NCBI GenBank assembly: GCA_964489015.1
Contig: CAZAXD010000009.1
Coordinates: forward strand, 1-58,794
DNA length: 58,794 bases
From: JAPYWM01 sp964489015
GTDB taxonomy: Bacteria; Bacteroidota; Bacteroidia; SpSt-205
Reading direction: 5' to 3'
Shown: positions 42,283 to 49,723 of the stretch, in pieces
Layout: every line of letters starts with the position of its first letter
Position numbering within the stretch: the first letter of the stretch is position 1
Translations under genes and position numbers: made by a program
Notes under the pieces: model-generated
The model's input: the letters and a program-made list of their open reading frames with translations, nothing else
Told to the model about the DNA's origin: nothing
Database searches by the model: none

Positions 42283-42440
42283 AAGAACTCCTTAGACAAA
42301 GCCTCCCTGCGAAACAGCGCGTGGAACTGGCGGGTCTACTCGAGAAGCTACTCCAAGAAGCTATCGAAAACGAGGACTACGAAAGAGCTGCTAAAATCAG
42401 GGATCTGCTGCGCCAAATCGAAGAAAAAGGAAAAAGCTAA
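42252..42440 (+). other. UVR-motif coding segment in the -1 frame of the DUF151 gene
   Basis: About 62 codons ending in TAA 42438-42440, directly against the ATG of the nucleoside transporter. The core LLQEAIENEDYERAAKIRDL is a clear UVR (UvrB/UvrC interaction) motif preceded by a helix. The only internal start in frame is GTG 42321, which would give a 39-residue peptide. The segment is best read as the C-terminal domain of the DUF151 protein. Confidence 0.75.
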
Positions 42441-43712
42441 ATGCAAGCGCTGATAGGTATTCCGCTCTTTCTCCTTCTTGCCTGGCTTTTTAGCGAACAG
42501 CGTCGCCCCTTTATGAGCCGGGTGATTGTCGGCGGTTTGCTTCTTCAATTTGTGTTTGGTTTGCTTGTGCTAAAGGTATCTTTGTTTCGAGACGTCTTTA
42601 GCTTCCTAAGTAAGGTCTTTGTGAAGGTACTAGATTACTCCCACGAGGGTGCACGCTTTTTATTTGGGAATCTGGTCCGACCCGAATATGAGTCCACTTT
42701 TGGTTATATTTTCGTTTTGCAGGTTTTACCGACGGTGATTTTTTTTGCAGCGCTCACAGCGAGCCTGTATCACTTAGGCATCCTTCAACGGGTAGTCCAG
42801 AGTGTAGCCTGGGTAATGCGATTTACCTTAGGCACCTCAGGCCCCGAAAGCCTATGCGTAGCGTCCAATATCTTTCTAGGGCAAACAGAGGCGCCGCTCC
42901 TGATACGACCGTTTTTAGCGCAAATGTCGCGCTCCGAACTTTTAGCGGTGATGATAGGCGGGATGGCTACCCTGGCAGGCGGCGTCCTTGCCGCTTATGT
43001 GGGCTTTTTAGGTGGGTCTGATCCCATAGCTCGCCAGAAGTTTGCGTTGCACTTAATCGCTGCATCCGTCATGAATGCACCAGCCGCTCTGGTCTTTGCG
43101 AAGCTATTGCGGCCAGAGGTCGATCCTGAAGCGGCTCGCCGACCTTTACGGCTTCCACCTACTGAACGAGCGACCAATCTACTAGAGGCGCTAGCCAATG
43201 GCGCTGCCGACGGGCTGCGCTTGGCAGCTAACATCGCCGCGATGCTCTTAGCGTTTATCGCGGCCCTGGCTTTGCTAAACGACCTACTATTCCGGTTAGG
43301 ACAAGTTACCGGCCTCAATACCTGGATAATCAGTACATCCGCAGGCATATTTCGCGGTCTATCCATAGACTGGTTTCTCGGTTGGCTCTGCCGGCCCATT
43401 GCTTATCTCATGGGCATCTCCTGGGATGAGAGCCTGGCTGTCGGCGCCTTGCTGGGACAAAAGCTAGTCCTCAATGAATTTATCGCTTACACCAAGCTAG
43501 CAGAATGGCAGCTTAGTGAGAAAGCCACTATTCTATCCACATACGCTCTATGTGGATTTGCGAACTTTAGTTCCATTGCGATTCAGCTAGGTGGGATTGG
43601 GAGTTTAGTTCCTAATCGACGGGGGGAGTTAGCCAGTTTGGGGCTACGGGCGGTCTTAGGCGGTGCTTTGGCCTCGATCACGTCCGCTGCCTGGGTGAGC
43701 TTGTTACTGTGA
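42441..43712 (+). CDS. Concentrative nucleoside transporter (NupC/CNT family)
   Basis: A 423-residue inner-membrane symporter for nucleosides. Family motifs are PTVIFFAALTASLYHLGIL, the substrate-site GQTEAPLLIRPFLAQMSRSEL, GGMATLAGGVLAAYVGFLG and LNEFIAYTKLAEW. ALCGFANFSSIAIQLGGIGSL closes the second repeat. The ATG directly follows the stop of the UVR segment without a gap, so its translation may depend on ribosomes finishing that -1 frame. Confidence 0.93.
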   Translation: MQALIGIPLFLLLAWLFSEQRRPFMSRVIVGGLLLQFVFGLLVLKVSLFRDVFSFLSKVFVKVLDYSHEGARFLFGNLVRPEYESTFGYIFVLQVLPTVIFFAALTASLYHLGILQRVVQSVAWVMRFTLGTSGPESLCVASNIFLGQTEAPLLIRPFLAQMSRSELLAVMIGGMATLAGGVLAAYVGFLGGSDPIARQKFALHLIAASVMNAPAALVFAKLLRPEVDPEAARRPLRLPPTERATNLLEALANGAADGLRLAANIAAMLLAFIAALALLNDLLFRLGQVTGLNTWIISTSAGIFRGLSIDWFLGWLCRPIAYLMGISWDESLAVGALLGQKLVLNEFIAYTKLAEWQLSEKATILSTYALCGFANFSSIAIQLGGIGSLVPNRRGELASLGLRAVLGGALASITSAAWVSLLL

Positions 43713-43737
43713 AAGCCAAAGGCCCTAAAACTTTCGT

Positions 43738-43745
43738 TACCTTTG
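43738..43745 (+). promoter_or_regulatory. -7 promoter box TACCTTTG for the small basic protein operon
   Basis: Four bases separate the box from ATG 43750, in a 37-base gap after the transporter gene. Confidence 0.72.
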
Positions 43746-43749
43746 CAGC

Positions 43750-43917
43750 ATGGCACGCAAACCAGATAAGCGGGTATATGTTCGCCGCAACCGAGTTCGT
43801 CGCAAACTCAATAAGCGTCGCGCTTGGGCGCCTATTTCGAGCCGGGCCCCTTACAAACTTCAGCAAGCGAATCTACTACTCATTCAGCGGCTTGAAGCGA
43901 GCTTAGCAGCGGGATGA
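43750..43917 (+). CDS. Small, strongly basic protein of 55 residues, unknown function
   Basis: It starts MARKPDKRVYVRRNRVRRKL, continues NKRRAWAPISSRAPYKLQ, and ends with an aliphatic helix (QANLLLIQRLEASLAAG). About half of the first 24 residues are Lys or Arg. This layout suggests binding to RNA, a ribosome or DNA, with a short amphipathic tail. It has its own consensus promoter and its stop overlaps the ATG of the Gfo/Idh gene (ATGA). I do not recognise a family. The composition also fits a lineage-specific ribosomal protein. Confidence 0.75.
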   Translation: MARKPDKRVYVRRNRVRRKLNKRRAWAPISSRAPYKLQQANLLLIQRLEASLAAG

Positions 43918-44840
43918 CACGGCCTATCCGAGTAGGGTTGGTGGGGGCAGGCTATATGGGCATGCGTCATTTAGCTTGCCTTTTACGAAACCCCCAGGCC
44001 GAGGTGCAGGCTATTTACGATCCGAATCCCTCTACGCAGCAAAAGCTACTCAGCGAAGGGCTGCCGGTCGTCCCCGCTTACGAAGAGGTCCTCGCTCGCT
44101 GCGAAGCACTATTTATTACCTCGCCAACTCCTACGCATTATCCTTATGCGGTGCAGGCTCTGCGCGCGCAAAAGCATGTTTTTATCGAAAAACCTGTCGT
44201 CACCCATCCAGCGGAGCTAGAAGACTTGCTAAGGCTTGCCGAGGAGGCAGGTACTACTACAATGGTGGGTCACATTGAACGTTTCAATCCCATTCTACGC
44301 TCGACCCAGCACTGGGCGACGGAAACGACCATAGCCCACTTTAGGCGCATAGCGCCTTTCACGCCTAGGGGCAGCGAAGTCTCCGTAGCGCTAGATCTAC
44401 TAATTCATGACCTAGACCTCGTATGGTTCTTATGGAGAAAAGCGCCGGTTCATTTACATGCGGTAGGTCTTCGTACCATAACGCAGGACCTGGATACGCT
44501 CCAGGTCTGGATAGAGTTTGTAGGCGGAGCAGCCGCGACGTTCCTAATAAGCCGCGACGCTAGGTGGCGGGAACGTAAAGCCCTCTTCTGGGGACCGACG
44601 CATGCCTTAGAGGTGGATTTCATAGAACGAAAAGGTGTGCTTTGGACCCAGTCAACCCCTACTTCTATCGTCCCGACAGAAGCAGCCGATACGCTGTATG
44701 CCGAGGTGGATCAGTTTTTGCAGGCTATCCAGTTAGGACAATCCACAACGATTCCTATAGAAGATGTCCAGCCAGTCATGGAATGGGCTTGGCGGGTCGA
44801 GGAGCTGGCACGCCGCAGTATTTACCCTAATTCTCATTAG
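43914..44840 (+). CDS. Gfo/Idh/MocA-family oxidoreductase
   Basis: 308 residues. The Rossmann start is RVGLVGAGYMGMRHLACLL, followed by the family signature KHVFIEKPVVTHPAELEDLL (EKP) and MVGHIERFNPILRST. LDLLIHDLDLVWFLW matches the substrate-binding part with the catalytic His. Such enzymes oxidise or reduce nucleotide sugars at C3, as in UDP-GlcNAc3NA synthesis. It lies upstream of an initiating sugar transferase, which supports a nucleotide-sugar role. Translation is coupled to the small basic gene. Confidence 0.9.
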   Translation: MTRPIRVGLVGAGYMGMRHLACLLRNPQAEVQAIYDPNPSTQQKLLSEGLPVVPAYEEVLARCEALFITSPTPTHYPYAVQALRAQKHVFIEKPVVTHPAELEDLLRLAEEAGTTTMVGHIERFNPILRSTQHWATETTIAHFRRIAPFTPRGSEVSVALDLLIHDLDLVWFLWRKAPVHLHAVGLRTITQDLDTLQVWIEFVGGAAATFLISRDARWRERKALFWGPTHALEVDFIERKGVLWTQSTPTSIVPTEAADTLYAEVDQFLQAIQLGQSTTIPIEDVQPVMEWAWRVEELARRSIYPNSH

Positions 44841-45654
44841 TGCTTGCCGTCCCACGCAAGCACCCATTCCCGCCTTTTTAGAGATTCGATCGGGGCAGGT
44901 GGTCATTGAGCAAGATACGCTGATGCTGGACCCTACTGTAGACCACTGGATTTACCCGAATGGGCGTTATCTCGCCGTGGTAGAAGAGGGGCAGCGCCTT
45001 CCCCTGACTCCTGCCGATCAGGGGCTTATCCTTTTAGCAGGTGGTGTACGCGTCAATGGCCGAGCCCTCAATCGAAAACCTTATCCTTTTTGGCAATTTG
45101 ATACGCTTCAGCACCCGTGGACTGCGGAAGAGCACTTTACCTATGCACCGCTCTATCGGTACTTTCCGGATACCCTCTTGCAATTTCTTCTCTCTGAGAC
45201 TTTTGAAAGTCCTCAACTCAACCTTCGCCTAGTTAATGCCGGGGATGCGCTGGCGGCCACGTTGCAGCGCGACTTAAGCCCGCCCCGACGGGGCTTTTGG
45301 TGTGGTAAAGTTACCATGGGACCTAATCAAATCTTTCAAGCAGAGTCTACAACGCCGTTTGAGTTTCCCCAAACCGAAGTCTGGCTTGAAATAAGCCTGC
45401 GCGGCGACCGAAACCTCGGCATCGGCCTTACCAAGGAAGCCAAGCAAAGTGGTAACCTCATTGGACGTGACCTGTACTTACTGGTGAGCCCTCCCAGCGA
45501 TCGGTGGCAAACCTTCTACATAAATCTAACGCCTTGGCTACAAGAGGGAAGTGGCTTATTTCGTTACCGTCTCTATCTCTCCTCCATGGGCGATACAACG
45601 GGCACGAACTATTTATACCTCGACGATCTACGCATCTTACACTTCAGACCATGA
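44764..45654 (+). CDS. Lipoprotein of unknown function
   Basis: 296 residues. The N-terminus ends in a lipobox (FTLILISAC), giving a lipid anchor at Cys28. The rest is predicted beta-rich, with a C-terminal part (WLEISLRGDRNLGIGL to YLYLDDLRILHF) resembling a carbohydrate-binding-like sandwich. No family is recognised. It overlaps the Gfo/Idh gene by 77 bases because no later start precedes the signal peptide, and its stop overlaps the wcaJ-like start (ATGA). Confidence 0.75.
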   Translation: MSSQSWNGLGGSRSWHAAVFTLILISACRPTQAPIPAFLEIRSGQVVIEQDTLMLDPTVDHWIYPNGRYLAVVEEGQRLPLTPADQGLILLAGGVRVNGRALNRKPYPFWQFDTLQHPWTAEEHFTYAPLYRYFPDTLLQFLLSETFESPQLNLRLVNAGDALAATLQRDLSPPRRGFWCGKVTMGPNQIFQAESTTPFEFPQTEVWLEISLRGDRNLGIGLTKEAKQSGNLIGRDLYLLVSPPSDRWQTFYINLTPWLQEGSGLFRYRLYLSSMGDTTGTNYLYLDDLRILHFRP

Positions 45655-47057
45655 TCAAACGCCAGCTACTGGGCATAGTTTTCGCCTCCATTGATTTCTT
45701 AGTCAGCTACGGCGTGTGGGTGTCCTTTTTTCTCATAAGGCGGCTCTACCTCTATCCGCCCCTTCCCTCTCAAGAGCCTGGCCTGTGGGAATATCTCTGG
45801 AGCCCCCTTATTGTTAGTACCCACTGGGTCACTCTTTATGCCCTGGGTGCCCTTTATAATGATCCCCTGCGCCAGTCTCTGATGGGAGACACCCTCAAGC
45901 GCTTGTGGCTCACCATATTGGGCAGCTTAGCCCTCTTTTTTATTGCTTTTATTGACGACCCCATAGCCGACTACAAGCTTTATTATCGGGCATTGGCCAT
46001 GTACTTAGTCCTTCAGGCCAGTGCTACCCTAGTATTTTATTATGTAATACACCTCGTTTTGCGTCATTCCATGCGTCAAAAGCGCCTACGGTTCCCAAGC
46101 CTTCTGATAGGGCAAGGGCCTAAAGCTTATCGAATTTGGCAGGAGATTAGGCGAGAACCCTTTGGCAGTGCCTACGATATTATAGGCTATGTGGTTACAG
46201 ATGAGGAACCTAATGTCTTAGCGGGAAAGCTACGTATGGTCGGTCGTTTGGATGAGCTTGAAACAATCATCCATCGCCGCCAACCTCACCATGTGATCAT
46301 AGCTGCAGAAAATGCCCAAGAAACCATCATTCAAGAGACTTTGCGCCGGGTCAACGGTAGCGATGTGGAGATTTACTTGGTACCGGATCTCAAAGACATG
46401 CTCTCCGGCGGGGTCCGCCTCACAAGCCCGGTTGATCCCTCGCTTATTCGGATCGGCATTCCAACCCTCTCACCCTGGGAAGCGCTGGCAAAGCGCAGCT
46501 TTGATATTGTCTTTTCAGCTTTAGCCTTAGTTTTACTGGCTCCCGTGTACGCGATTTTAGCGATTTTAGTAAGGCTTTCTTCACCAGGACCCATCATCTT
46601 TCGCCAGGAACGGATTGGCAAAAACGGTATTCCTTTCACCCTGTACAAGTTTCGAACCATGTACGTCAATGCAGAAAAGGACGGTCCCGCTCTTAGTCGC
46701 GACGGTGATCCCCGAATCACCCCAATCGGCCGATGGCTGCGTAAAACGCGCTTAGATGAACTACCCCAATTTTGGAACGTTCTCAAGGGGGAGATGAGCC
46801 TTGTCGGCCCACGACCTGAGCGCCAGTACTACATTGACCAGATCGTTCAACGGGCACCTGGGTATCGCCAACTTCTCAAAATCAAGCCCGGCATCACCAG
46901 TCTCGGTATGGTCAAATACGGCTACGCGTCCAGCGTAGACGAAATGATTGAACGCATGCAGTACGACCTCATCTACGTCGCCACGCGCTCGTTTTTGCTG
47001 GATTTGAAGATCCTGCTCTATACCGTGCTGCGGGTGATTCAAGCCCGAGGCAAATAA
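45651..47057 (+). CDS. Polyprenyl-phosphate sugar-1-phosphate transferase (WcaJ/PglC-like)
   Basis: 468 residues. Five N-terminal transmembrane helices are followed by a CoA-binding-like domain (about residues 140-260) and the transferase domain: AKRSFDIVFSALALVLLAPV, SSPGPIIFRQERIGKNGIPF, LYKFRTMYVNAEKDGPALS, RKTRLDELPQFWNVLKGEMS and LVGPRPERQYYI. It loads the first sugar phosphate on undecaprenyl phosphate, starting an exopolysaccharide or O-antigen repeat. ATG 45651 is coupled to the lipoprotein gene. The identity of the sugar cannot be read. Confidence 0.93.
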   Translation: MIKRQLLGIVFASIDFLVSYGVWVSFFLIRRLYLYPPLPSQEPGLWEYLWSPLIVSTHWVTLYALGALYNDPLRQSLMGDTLKRLWLTILGSLALFFIAFIDDPIADYKLYYRALAMYLVLQASATLVFYYVIHLVLRHSMRQKRLRFPSLLIGQGPKAYRIWQEIRREPFGSAYDIIGYVVTDEEPNVLAGKLRMVGRLDELETIIHRRQPHHVIIAAENAQETIIQETLRRVNGSDVEIYLVPDLKDMLSGGVRLTSPVDPSLIRIGIPTLSPWEALAKRSFDIVFSALALVLLAPVYAILAILVRLSSPGPIIFRQERIGKNGIPFTLYKFRTMYVNAEKDGPALSRDGDPRITPIGRWLRKTRLDELPQFWNVLKGEMSLVGPRPERQYYIDQIVQRAPGYRQLLKIKPGITSLGMVKYGYASSVDEMIERMQYDLIYVATRSFLLDLKILLYTVLRVIQARGK

Positions 47058-47064
47058 ATCTTTG

Positions 47065-47072
47065 TACCTTTG
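47065..47072 (+). promoter_or_regulatory. -7 promoter box TACCTTTG for rpmE2 and the SpoIIE-like gene
   Basis: Six bases separate the box from ATG 47079. The in-frame TTG at 47070 is within the box. Confidence 0.72.
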
Positions 47073-47078
47073 TGCCCT

Positions 47079-47333
47079 ATGAAGAAAGGCATTCACCCCG
47101 AGTACCGCTTTGTCGTCTTCAAGGACGTAGCGGCTGACTTCGCGTTCCTGACCCGCTCTACGGCCAAAAGCAAAGAAACTATTCTCTGGAAAGACGGCAA
47201 AGAGTACCCCCTCATTAAATTAGAGATTTCTAGCCGTTCCCATCCCTTTTTCACGGGTAAGCAAAAATTCGTTGATACGGCTCGTAGGGTGGACAAGTTT
47301 ATGGCACGCTATACAAAAAAGAAAAGCTCTTAG
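47079..47333 (+). CDS. rpmE2: Ribosomal protein L31 type B (bL31B)
   Basis: 84 residues: MKKGIHPEYRFVVFKDVAAD, then KLEISSRSHPFFTGKQKFVD and a basic tail. The four zinc-binding cysteines of type A L31 are missing, so this is the zinc-independent type B form. The start is set by the promoter box. The stop TAG overlaps the GTG of the SpoIIE-like gene as TAGTG. Confidence 0.96.
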   Translation: MKKGIHPEYRFVVFKDVAADFAFLTRSTAKSKETILWKDGKEYPLIKLEISSRSHPFFTGKQKFVDTARRVDKFMARYTKKKSS

Positions 47334-48490
47334 TGGGTCTAGGGCTTTTTGGAAAGAAACAGGAGCCGGATTTCCCCTATCAAGATTTGGTGGAAGGAGC
47401 CCATGATGTAATTATTGCTGTTCATGCAGCAAGTGGGTTTGTGTTATATGCGAATCCCTCTCTTGAGAAGCTAACCGGTTATTCACCAAGTGAGGTAGTG
47501 GGCAAACCCTTTTCGGCTTTATGTGAACCGGCTCAAGTGCTTTCAAGTGCGGAACTTATAGCAGATGCCTGGGAAAAAGGGGGCCTTGTCTCCACGGAGC
47601 TTAATCTCCTTCATAAGGATCAAACCACGCGTTTACCTGTGGAGATTAGCACGCGCGTCACCAGAATAGGAACACAGCCAGGGATTATTTTATACGTGCG
47701 GGATATACGGGAAAGGCTGCAACTCACGCGCTTGGTTGCAGAAAAAAACGAGCAACTCTTAGAGAGCATCCGATACGCTAGGTATCTTCAGCTTGGGGCG
47801 CTGCCACCTGCAGATAGTCTATTCAAAATCAGTTCTGAGCATTTTTTGCTCTACCTTCCGCGGGATATTGTAAGCGGCGACTTTTACTGGATAGCGGAAA
47901 CCTCCACGGATTACCTGATAGCGGTAGGGGACTGCACTGGTCATGGTGTACCGGGGGCTATGATGGTGATGTTATGCCTGGCCTCTCTCAATGAAGCTAG
48001 TCTTCAATTGCCAAGCCCGAGCCCCGGCGCGCTTCTAACGGCTCTGCACCAGCGAATAAGTCAGACTTTCTTTAGAGAATCCATCCGAGATGGAGCGGAC
48101 ATCGTATTAGTGGCTATTTCCAAAGACCACAAACAACTCAGGTGGGCTGCCGCGCACCGACCCCTGTGGATCTGGCAAGGAGGTCAATTACTGGAGTACA
48201 AGGGGGAACGTTTTAGCATTGGAGGTTTTACACCGCCGGAGCACACCTTCTCAGAGCAAACCCTAGCCCTAATGCAGGGCCAACGCCTGTACCTTACCAC
48301 AGACGGATTTGGAGATCAGTTTAGTGAAGACAAAAAGAAATTTACCACGGGGAGGCTCAAGCGCCTTCTGTCAGAGACAACTGCTTTACCAATTCGACAG
48401 CAGGGCCACGCCCTTCATGAAGCGTTCCTCCAGTGGAAAGGCCAAGCTGAGCAGATGGACGACGTCCTGATCTTGGGACTAGCTTTCTAA
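47333..48490 (+). CDS. PAS-domain SpoIIE-type PP2C phosphatase
   Basis: 385 residues. A PAS domain (about 20-130; ANPSLEKLTGYSPSEVVGKP) is followed by a coiled linker and a SpoIIE/PP2C domain (about 160-385): DIVSGDFYWIAET, VGDCTGHGVPGAMMVMLCLASL and LTTDGFGDQFSEDKKKF, with the metal-binding Asp residues in place. In Bacteroidota such proteins end signalling cascades that dephosphorylate anti-sigma antagonists or other targets. GTG 47333 overlaps the L31 stop. The stop shares CTAA with the convergent propeller gene. Confidence 0.9.
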   Translation: MGLGLFGKKQEPDFPYQDLVEGAHDVIIAVHAASGFVLYANPSLEKLTGYSPSEVVGKPFSALCEPAQVLSSAELIADAWEKGGLVSTELNLLHKDQTTRLPVEISTRVTRIGTQPGIILYVRDIRERLQLTRLVAEKNEQLLESIRYARYLQLGALPPADSLFKISSEHFLLYLPRDIVSGDFYWIAETSTDYLIAVGDCTGHGVPGAMMVMLCLASLNEASLQLPSPSPGALLTALHQRISQTFFRESIRDGADIVLVAISKDHKQLRWAAAHRPLWIWQGGQLLEYKGERFSIGGFTPPEHTFSEQTLALMQGQRLYLTTDGFGDQFSEDKKKFTTGRLKRLLSETTALPIRQQGHALHEAFLQWKGQAEQMDDVLILGLAF

Positions 48491-48639
48491 TAGATCAAGA
48501 TCCGCTCAGATAGATAAAAGGGTTGGCCATCTCTTTGCCCCTCCAGCATTAGGAAGTAAGTCCCAGGAAACATGGCAGGAAACCTAACAAGCAGGCCATC
48601 GGAAAGGGTCAGGGGTTGAATTTGAGCAATAAGACGTCC
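48487..48639 (-). other. Rest of a T9SS sorting domain cut off by a TAG
   Basis: In frame after TAG 48642-48640 the sequence reads GRLIAQIQPLTLSDG, LLVRFPAMFPGTYFLML and on to ERILIY before TAG 48489-48487. It aligns with the intact end of the upstream paralogue, where Gln stands at the TAG position (NLQGVLV). A CAG to TAG change would explain it. Confidence 0.75.
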
Positions 48640-49716
48640 CTACAAATCAAGCACCTTCACTAGGCCCACGTGTTCTGGTGGTCTTCCCAGGAAAGGTAAA
48701 AATACATGCTCTGAAGCCGGGTTAGGAAACACTTGCCCAAAAGGCCTCCGCCCACTCAGCAAAGAAGTCGTGGGCGCATACACACAAAAGCCGCTTGTTA
48801 GCATACCGATAAAGACCCGTCCCTGATCGTCTGTTGCAATGGCCCGCACGGAACCAGGAGGTAAATTGCTCGTAGCCCGGTTGATAAAATACGTGACTGC
48901 GCCAGTAGTGGGGTTATAGCGAATTACACCGGTATCTTGCGTGGCAACCCACAACTCACCCCCACTATAGGCAAAATCATAAGTAGGATAGTCAAGAACC
49001 TGAATCCAACTGTTAGTGGCTGGGTTATATCGATACACCCGGCCAGCACTGCCTGACTGCGCTGCCCATACGGTACCTGTGGGATCAATATAAACCGTCT
49101 GAATGGGCCCCCAGAGTCCCAAGTTTGTCCAGGTAGTACCATCCCACCGCACTACGCCCTGGTCCGTGGCTAACCACTTTCGCCCTTGAGCATCAATTGC
49201 AATCGCATGAATAAACGAGTCGGGCATGCCAGGCGTTAAGCGAGGATGATAGTGAATCCAACTTGTGCCATCGTACTTGAAAAGACCAGCCCCAAAAGTG
49301 CCTAGCCAAATTGGGCTCCCTTCTCTAGCTATGGCACGCTCAAGGATAGGGCGAGACCAGCTGGGTGCCATATCAGCCTTTCGATGATAGGTCAACGTGG
49401 TACCATCCCAGTGGATAGCCCCTCCATCGGGGGGATTTGTTATACCGTAAAAAGCACACCATACCTCGTTCCCAGGACTGGGAACGCAGCGGGCTATCCA
49501 GGCCGCCGGGGCTAGCCAGTTTCCAAAATCCAGCGTACTTACGCGATAAGGTCGGAGCCCATTCGAAGTCCCCACCCATACTGTGTCTCCAGACTCCCAA
49601 GCTAGGGAAAGTACACGAGAGTCGGGTAACATAGAATTGCTGGGACTATAACAGCTTAACGAGATCTGAGCCATTCCTAACCAACCTACTGCTATGAAAA
49701 ACAGACGGACCGGCAT
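48640..49716 (-). CDS. Secreted two-component-propeller-like protein, truncated sorting domain
   Basis: 358 residues up to the TAG. It has a signal peptide (MPVRLFFIAVGWLGMAQ), then beta-propeller repeats of the ligand-sensor type: DTVWVGTSNGLRPY, SPIWLGTFGAGLFKYDGTSW, RKWLATDQGVVRWDGTTW, GELWVATQDTGVIRYNPTTG and GRVFIGMLTSGFCVY. The T9SS type A sorting domain begins FPNPASEHVFLPF but is stopped at VKVLDL. Without readthrough the protein could not be recognised by T9SS. It lies seven bases behind its paralogue in one unit. Confidence 0.8.
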   Translation of the reverse strand: MPVRLFFIAVGWLGMAQISLSCYSPSNSMLPDSRVLSLAWESGDTVWVGTSNGLRPYRVSTLDFGNWLAPAAWIARCVPSPGNEVWCAFYGITNPPDGGAIHWDGTTLTYHRKADMAPSWSRPILERAIAREGSPIWLGTFGAGLFKYDGTSWIHYHPRLTPGMPDSFIHAIAIDAQGRKWLATDQGVVRWDGTTWTNLGLWGPIQTVYIDPTGTVWAAQSGSAGRVYRYNPATNSWIQVLDYPTYDFAYSGGELWVATQDTGVIRYNPTTGAVTYFINRATSNLPPGSVRAIATDDQGRVFIGMLTSGFCVYAPTTSLLSGRRPFGQVFPNPASEHVFLPFLGRPPEHVGLVKVLDL

Positions 49717-49723
49717 AACTTCT

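Noticed and set aside
42252..42440. UVR segment as an independent gene
   Set aside because: The only in-frame start (GTG 42321) drops part of the domain, has no promoter box, and homologues carry the motif on the nuclease chain.
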